Part shown: piece by piece, positions 7,659-10,840 of the stretch
How the letters are laid out: every line of letters starts with the position of its first letter
Numbering within the stretch: position 1 is the stretch's first letter
Assembly: GCA_012031475.1 (NCBI GenBank)
Contig: JAAUTJ010000100.1
Location: forward strand, 1-10,840
DNA: 10,840 nucleotides
DNA from: Leptolyngbyaceae cyanobacterium SM1_3_5
GTDB lineage: Bacteria; Cyanobacteriota; Cyanobacteriia; Elainellales; Elainellaceae
Reading direction: 5' to 3'
Position numbers and translations under genes: made by a program
Notes under the pieces: model-generated
Databases searched by the model: none
Told to the model about the DNA's origin: nothing
Seen by the model: only the letters and a program-made list of their open reading frames with translations

Positions 7659-8149
7659 TCAGCAGCCTACCGTAGGGAACGGTCAGCAGTTACGCTAGAT
7701 TGAGGACGGAGATTTTATCAGAATATCGAGTCGAGCAGTTGGTTTAAAGCGATCGTACGCAGTTATTTATGTAATTTTTGTCACACAAATAAATCGTAAC
7801 ACTTGCTAGCAACGGTCGGGCTTGCAGAGAAAACCGCTGAAGCGATCGCTGGCAACGGGAATCAATTGCTGTCAGCCTGTAGTTATTCTGATTGCTATAT
7901 TTTTTGGCTGGCCGCTTAGCTTGCGCTGGGGCGGATGTTCAGACTCTAAATGAAGCTGAAAGATGGCTCTTAACCGTTCAACGACAGCGATCGAATCCTT
8001 GATCTACTTCACGCAATGACTTGAATATCATCATAATTTAATTAATTTCTCAACCTTTTGCTTGTTACATCGATTGATTTGACTGGGCACTTTAGGACAG
8101 GGTAATTCACGTACAGTTTGCCTCCAGCCGTGTATGATTTGGCTTGAAC
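7659..8149. other. Divergent intergenic region upstream of the sulfotransferase operon
   Basis: About 490 bp without a credible gene; stops occur in all frames and no ORF has coding character. It holds one HIP1 octamer (7842-7849) and an AT-rich patch at about 8021-8055, which contrasts with the GC-richer surroundings. An imperfect symmetry (ATTTATGT ... ACAAATAAAT) lies at about 7765-7794. A -10-like TATGAT lies at 8133-8138 in front of the operon but lacks a matching -35. I see no tRNA, no small-RNA signature and no clear operator. Confidence 0.5.
8133..8138 (+). promoter_or_regulatory. Possible -10 element of the sulfotransferase operon
   Basis: TATGAT differs from the consensus TATAAT at one base and is preceded by TG. 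No -35 match is found 16-18 bp upstream. If it is used, transcription would start near 8145, leaving only a few bases before ATG 8150. That would favour ATG 8162 as the true start of the first gene. The evidence is weak. Confidence 0.2.
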
Positions 8150-9006
8150 ATGGATGATTTCATGCAAAACACTTCTCGAATCAGCAAGAAAGTTTGCTTC
8201 ATTGCTGGAGCCGGACATTCTGGCTCAACGCTGCTGGGATTTATTCTTGGCAGTCATTCTCAAGGGTTCTACTGTGGCGAAGCGGCAAAGACACGCTATC
8301 TTCAAGATGACAGTAAAAACTGATCAAACGAGTGTGTAAACTCTGCGGTGAAGACTGTCAAATTTGGGGCGATTTCCAGGTTTCTGAATCTCTTGATCTT
8401 TACGAGCAAGTCGCGCTGAAGGTCAACAAACCACTGGTGATTGACTCTTCTAAAAATGTCGATTGGATTCGTCAGCAGGTGCGATCGATCGAATCTACCA
8501 GCACCCAACCTTACCTGATTTTTCTGAGGCGAGATGGTCGTGCGGTAATTAATTCGCGCATTCGCAAATACCCCAAGAAGAATGCGAAAGATTTGATCGC
8601 GGACTGGTCTGAACAAATTCAGCTTACGAACGCTTTGTTTGATGCGTTTCCGCACAAGAAGCTGAAGGTGAGCTATGAGGAATTTGCGACAAATAGTGAG
8701 GCGATCGCTCGCCAAATCTGCGAGTTTCTGGAAGTTGAATATGAGCCGGAAATGCTGAACTATGGCACACATGAGCATCACGTTTTGGGCGGCAACAACG
8801 GTACTCAGTTTCTAGTCGCTCAGGCACAATCAGAGAAGCTGAAAAATCCATTTGTTCAGGTTCCAGAGCGCAGCAAATCTTTTTACCAAAACCTCAGTGG
8901 TATCAGTTTAGACTTACGTTGGAAGCAAGAACTCGACCCCTCTGTTGCCCGTTTGTTTGAAGAAATGGCAGGTCGAATCAATCAAGAACTCAAGTGGGAA
9001 GTGTGA
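8150..9006 (+). CDS. PAPS-dependent sulfotransferase family protein; one frame break as read
   Basis: A 285-residue (repaired) sulfotransferase that would transfer sulfate from PAPS to a hydroxyl, probably of a carbohydrate or lipid. The N-terminal IAGAGHSGSTLLG (about 18-30) is the 5'-phosphosulfate-binding loop, and FLRRDGRAVINS the 3'-phosphate-binding segment with its Arg and Ser. A cysteine-rich VCKLCGEDCQIWGDF lies between them, a pattern common in this bacterial group. The frame breaks at 8315-8319: AGT followed by five A, where six would join SKK to LIKRVCKLCG; without it the frame stops at about 8323. The residues just after the break (LIKRV, the CxxC and WGDF) show that the downstream frame belongs to the same protein. 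The start is ATG 8150 (MDDFMQNTS) or ATG 8162 (MQNTSRISKK); neither has a clear ribosome-binding site. The stop is 6 bp before the next gene's ATG, so the two are probably co-transcribed. The acceptor is unknown. Confidence 0.85.
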
Positions 9007-9012
9007 CGCAAT

Positions 9013-10430
9013 ATGAAAAAAATTGATCTGGTTTTTCGGACGGTTGGCGAAAGAACTTCGGACATCGCGCTGGATTTGGCGATCAAAAACATTCAGCCGA
9101 ACAACGTTCACATTCTGGAAAACGTGAAGCCGTTTTCGGAAGCAGTCAATCAGATGCTCACAATTGAGTACGACTGTGATTTCGTCGTTTTCATGGATGC
9201 AGACTGTTTGATTATGGAAGATTTGCGGCCATTTTTGGAGCAGAACGAATATCCTTATGTCGATTGCTATGTGTTAGACAAGTTTCGCGGGCAGATTCAT
9301 CAGGGCGTTCACATTACGCGCATTGATGTGGTGCGGGAAATGCAGCAGGTGGAAGTGCCGGAAAATGACATGAAGTATGTCTTGCGGCCTGAGTCAAGGT
9401 TGCGATCGATCGCCCTTTCCAAACTCAAAGCCGCCAAACATTTCAAGCATTTCCGCATTTTTCACGACCATTTCCAGTGGTATCGGGATGTGTTTGTCAA
9501 GTTTGGTTTGCGCGAACTGCGGAGCCGCACCCATCACACGAAAGTGCAACTGAAGTCGGCACAAAAATATTGGCAGACGCAGCAGGCGACCCCGATTACG
9601 AAGTGGCTCGCTATGCAGTTGAACATACAAAAGCCGCCGTTTCTCAAGAGGCGACTCCGGCTGAAGTGGCAGCTTATATTGCTCGACTGCCGGAAGTTGC
9701 TGCGATCGAAGTTCCCAAACTGAACTTGCCCGCTCAAGCTCCGCTGACGGTTGAAGAAGTCGATCGAAAAGCCGAAAAACAGTGGAACTGGCAGCTTCAT
9801 CGCACCGCGCCTGCTGTCGTTCAAAATGGCCGGAAAGTGTTTGGAATTGGCCTGAGCCGGACGGGAACGAAAAGTTTGACGAGTGCTTTGTACGCTTTGG
9901 GCGTGAATGCGGTTCACTATCCCGACGATGAAACAACGCTGCGCGAATTGGCGGCAGGCAACCACAATTTTGCGCTATTGCAAAAGTATGACGGCATCAC
10001 GGATATTACCGTTTCGGCGTTTTATCCACAGCTTGACAAGCTGTTTCCCGACAGCAAATTTATTCTGACTGTCCGCGACAAAGAAGCTTGGCTGAAGTCA
10101 ATGGAGCAGCACTGGAACGGCAGACCCGCCTTTACGGATGCGGATGAAAATGGCTTCGCAAAAGAAACTCATATGCAGATTCGGCGGTTGCTGCGGGCGG
10201 CGGTGTATGGCTGCTATGAATTTAATCGCGATCGCATGTCCTACGTCTTCGATCAGCACATTAAAAACGTGACGGAATATTTCAAAGACCGCCCCGATTC
10301 GCTGCTGGTTCTCGATATTTGCGGCGGCGAAGGTTGGGAAGAACTTTGCGCGTTCTTGGGTACTCCCTCGATCGATCAGCCGTTTCCCTATACGAAAAAG
10401 CAGTCTGCGCTGGCTGCATTGGTGGGTTAA
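9013..10430 (+). CDS. Glycosyltransferase-sulfotransferase fusion protein; one frame break as read
   Basis: Read with one base restored, this is a single 472-residue protein. Residues 1 to about 185 form a GT-A-like glycosyltransferase domain with an N-terminal beta strand (IDLVFRT), a metal-binding DAD at 62-64 (FMDADC), and a later HDHFQWYRD. A linker rich in Ala, Glu and Pro follows (about 190-265). Residues 275 to the end form a sulfotransferase domain: GIGLSRTGTKSL (the PAPS loop), HYPDD, FPDSKFILTVRD and AWLKSMEQHW, then WEELCAFLG near the end, as in the Sulfotransfer_4 group. The break is at 9572-9573: TGG followed by CAGAC, where a third G would give KYWADAAGDPDYEV. Past the break the original frame uses ATA and AGG codons, rare elsewhere here, while the new frame does not. 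This supports a fusion over two separate genes. It is second in an operon and is followed by a strong terminator. The glycan product is unknown. Confidence 0.83.
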
Positions 10431-10442
10431 ATCAACCAAAAA

Positions 10443-10480
10443 GGCAGAAGGAAAAATTGCTCCTTCTGTCTTTCTTTTTT
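10443..10480 (+). terminator. Rho-independent terminator of the sulfotransferase operon
   Basis: GGCAGAAGGA (10443-10452) pairs with TCCTTCTGTC (10461-10470), a 10-bp stem with one G-T wobble, around the loop AAAATTGC. A T-rich tract, TTTCTTTTTT (10471-10480), follows at once. It lies 13 bp after the stop of the fusion gene and marks the end of the operon. Confidence 0.9.
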
Positions 10481-10531
10481 GACTCCACGCCATCAGATCT
10501 GCGCTCTAGTGAAGCCGAACGTCGAACGATC

Positions 10532-10582
10532 GATCGCTCAATACAAACGATCGCTCAATACAAACGATCGCTCAATACAAAC
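10532..10582. repeat. Three perfect tandem copies of a 17-bp unit
   Basis: GATCGCTCAATACAAAC is repeated at 10532-10548, 10549-10565 and 10566-10582 without change or spacer. It lies downstream of the operon terminator. The perfect identity suggests recent slippage, so copy number may vary between strains. There are no spacers, so this is not a CRISPR array. Confidence 0.95.
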
Positions 10583-10595
10583 AGGACAGCGGCAG

Positions 10596-10620
10596 AAGCC
10601 GTGAAATCAATTTCCGGCTT
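10596..10620. repeat. Bulged hairpin in intergenic DNA
   Basis: AAGCCG, a bulged T, and GAAA pair with TTTCCGGCTT around a 4-nt loop (TCAA). No T-tract follows, so it is not a standard terminator. Its role is unknown. Confidence 0.5.
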
Positions 10621-10840
10621 AGGTCAGTTTCAACTGAGATCTTGCACCTGTGGCATGACCCGCCCTGAATTAAAATCACTCGCTTTTCTCAACTTGACAC
10701 CATTGGGGTTAGGGGTTGGGAACTCGATCGATCGCTCTGCTAGAAAACTGGCACGGAACCGCTTACACTGACTGGCAAGCGGGCAAGGCATGAAGCAATG
10801 CGGGGTGCGGAAGTTCAACGCTCCCGCCCCAACCCCTGAC

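Larger units (their letters stand above)
10483..10840. other. Intergenic region with repeats, no gene recognised
   Basis: About 360 bp up to the window edge with no reading frame of coding character. It holds a triple 17-bp tandem repeat (10532-10582) and a bulged hairpin at 10596-10620 (AAGCCG.GAAA with TTTCCGGCTT). It also holds a perfect 10-bp inverted pair, AGGGGTTGGG (10711-10720) with CCCAACCCCT (10828-10837). The G-rich and C-rich strings resemble common cyanobacterial intergenic repeats. A TTGACA at 10694-10699 has no -10 partner at the proper distance. Confidence 0.55.

Noticed and set aside
7771..7784. NtcA-type site (GTA-N8-CAC) upstream of the sulfotransferase operon
   Set aside because: It has one mismatch to GTA-N8-TAC, no well-placed -10 follows, and it lies about 370 bp from the gene start. 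GTA-N7-TAC at 8102-8114 has the wrong spacing.
9477..9575. Independent upstream start for the second sulfotransferase
   Set aside because: The ATG at 9477 lies inside the glycosyltransferase coding region and the first 33 codons from it are out-of-frame shadow; the fused frame after one-base repair explains the data better.
10532..10582. CRISPR array
   Set aside because: The units abut directly with no spacers, and no cas genes are nearby.
10319..10771. A 150-codon open frame on the plus strand overlapping the end of the fusion gene
   Set aside because: It overlaps the sulfotransferase domain in another frame and runs through the terminator and the 17-bp repeats; there is no family likeness.

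Overview
The window reads as chromosomal DNA of a cyanobacterium. The HIP1 octamer (GCGATCGC) occurs 17 times in 10.8 kb (first bases 81, 198, 433, 731, 1085, 1405, 2745, 3513, 3864, 4437, 4966, 6647, 7327, 7532, 7842, 8701, 10228). The recognisable proteins (UvrC, an HtpX-type protease, an Alr4036-type FMN protein, a monomeric B12-dependent ribonucleotide reductase) are also those expected in cyanobacteria. I cannot name the genus.

Layout. 1-1238 (-): N-terminal two thirds of uvrC, cut by the window edge. 1571-2449 (+): htpX-like membrane metalloprotease. 2451-2548: a palindromic repeat lying between convergent genes. 2582-3187 (-): PPOX-class FMN protein. 3374-6775 (+): nrdJ, an adenosylcobalamin-dependent ribonucleotide reductase interrupted at 5020-6125 by a LAGLIDADG-endonuclease intein. 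As read, this gene has six frame breaks; repairing them gives exactly 549 + 369 + 216 codons (N-extein, intein, C-extein). 6831-7631 (-): cpdA-like phosphodiesterase, sharing a two-way terminator with nrdJ. 8150-9006 and 9013-10430 (+): a two-gene operon of a sulfotransferase and a glycosyltransferase-sulfotransferase fusion, each with one frame break, closed by a strong terminator at 10443-10480. 10483-10840: apparently non-coding, with a 17-bp tandem repeat.

How the genes work together. Most are independent housekeeping genes (DNA repair, membrane protein quality control, dNTP supply, cyclic-nucleotide turnover). The only visible functional unit is the last operon, which looks suited to building and sulfating a glycan or glycolipid. 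A tandem NrdR-box-like pair precedes nrdJ and would fit dNTP-dependent repression.

Data quality matters here. Eight single or double-base frame breaks are seen, at least five of them in short homopolymers. They lie in genes whose protein sequence is otherwise fully conserved. Sequencing or assembly error is the simplest explanation, but recent gene decay cannot be excluded from sequence alone.
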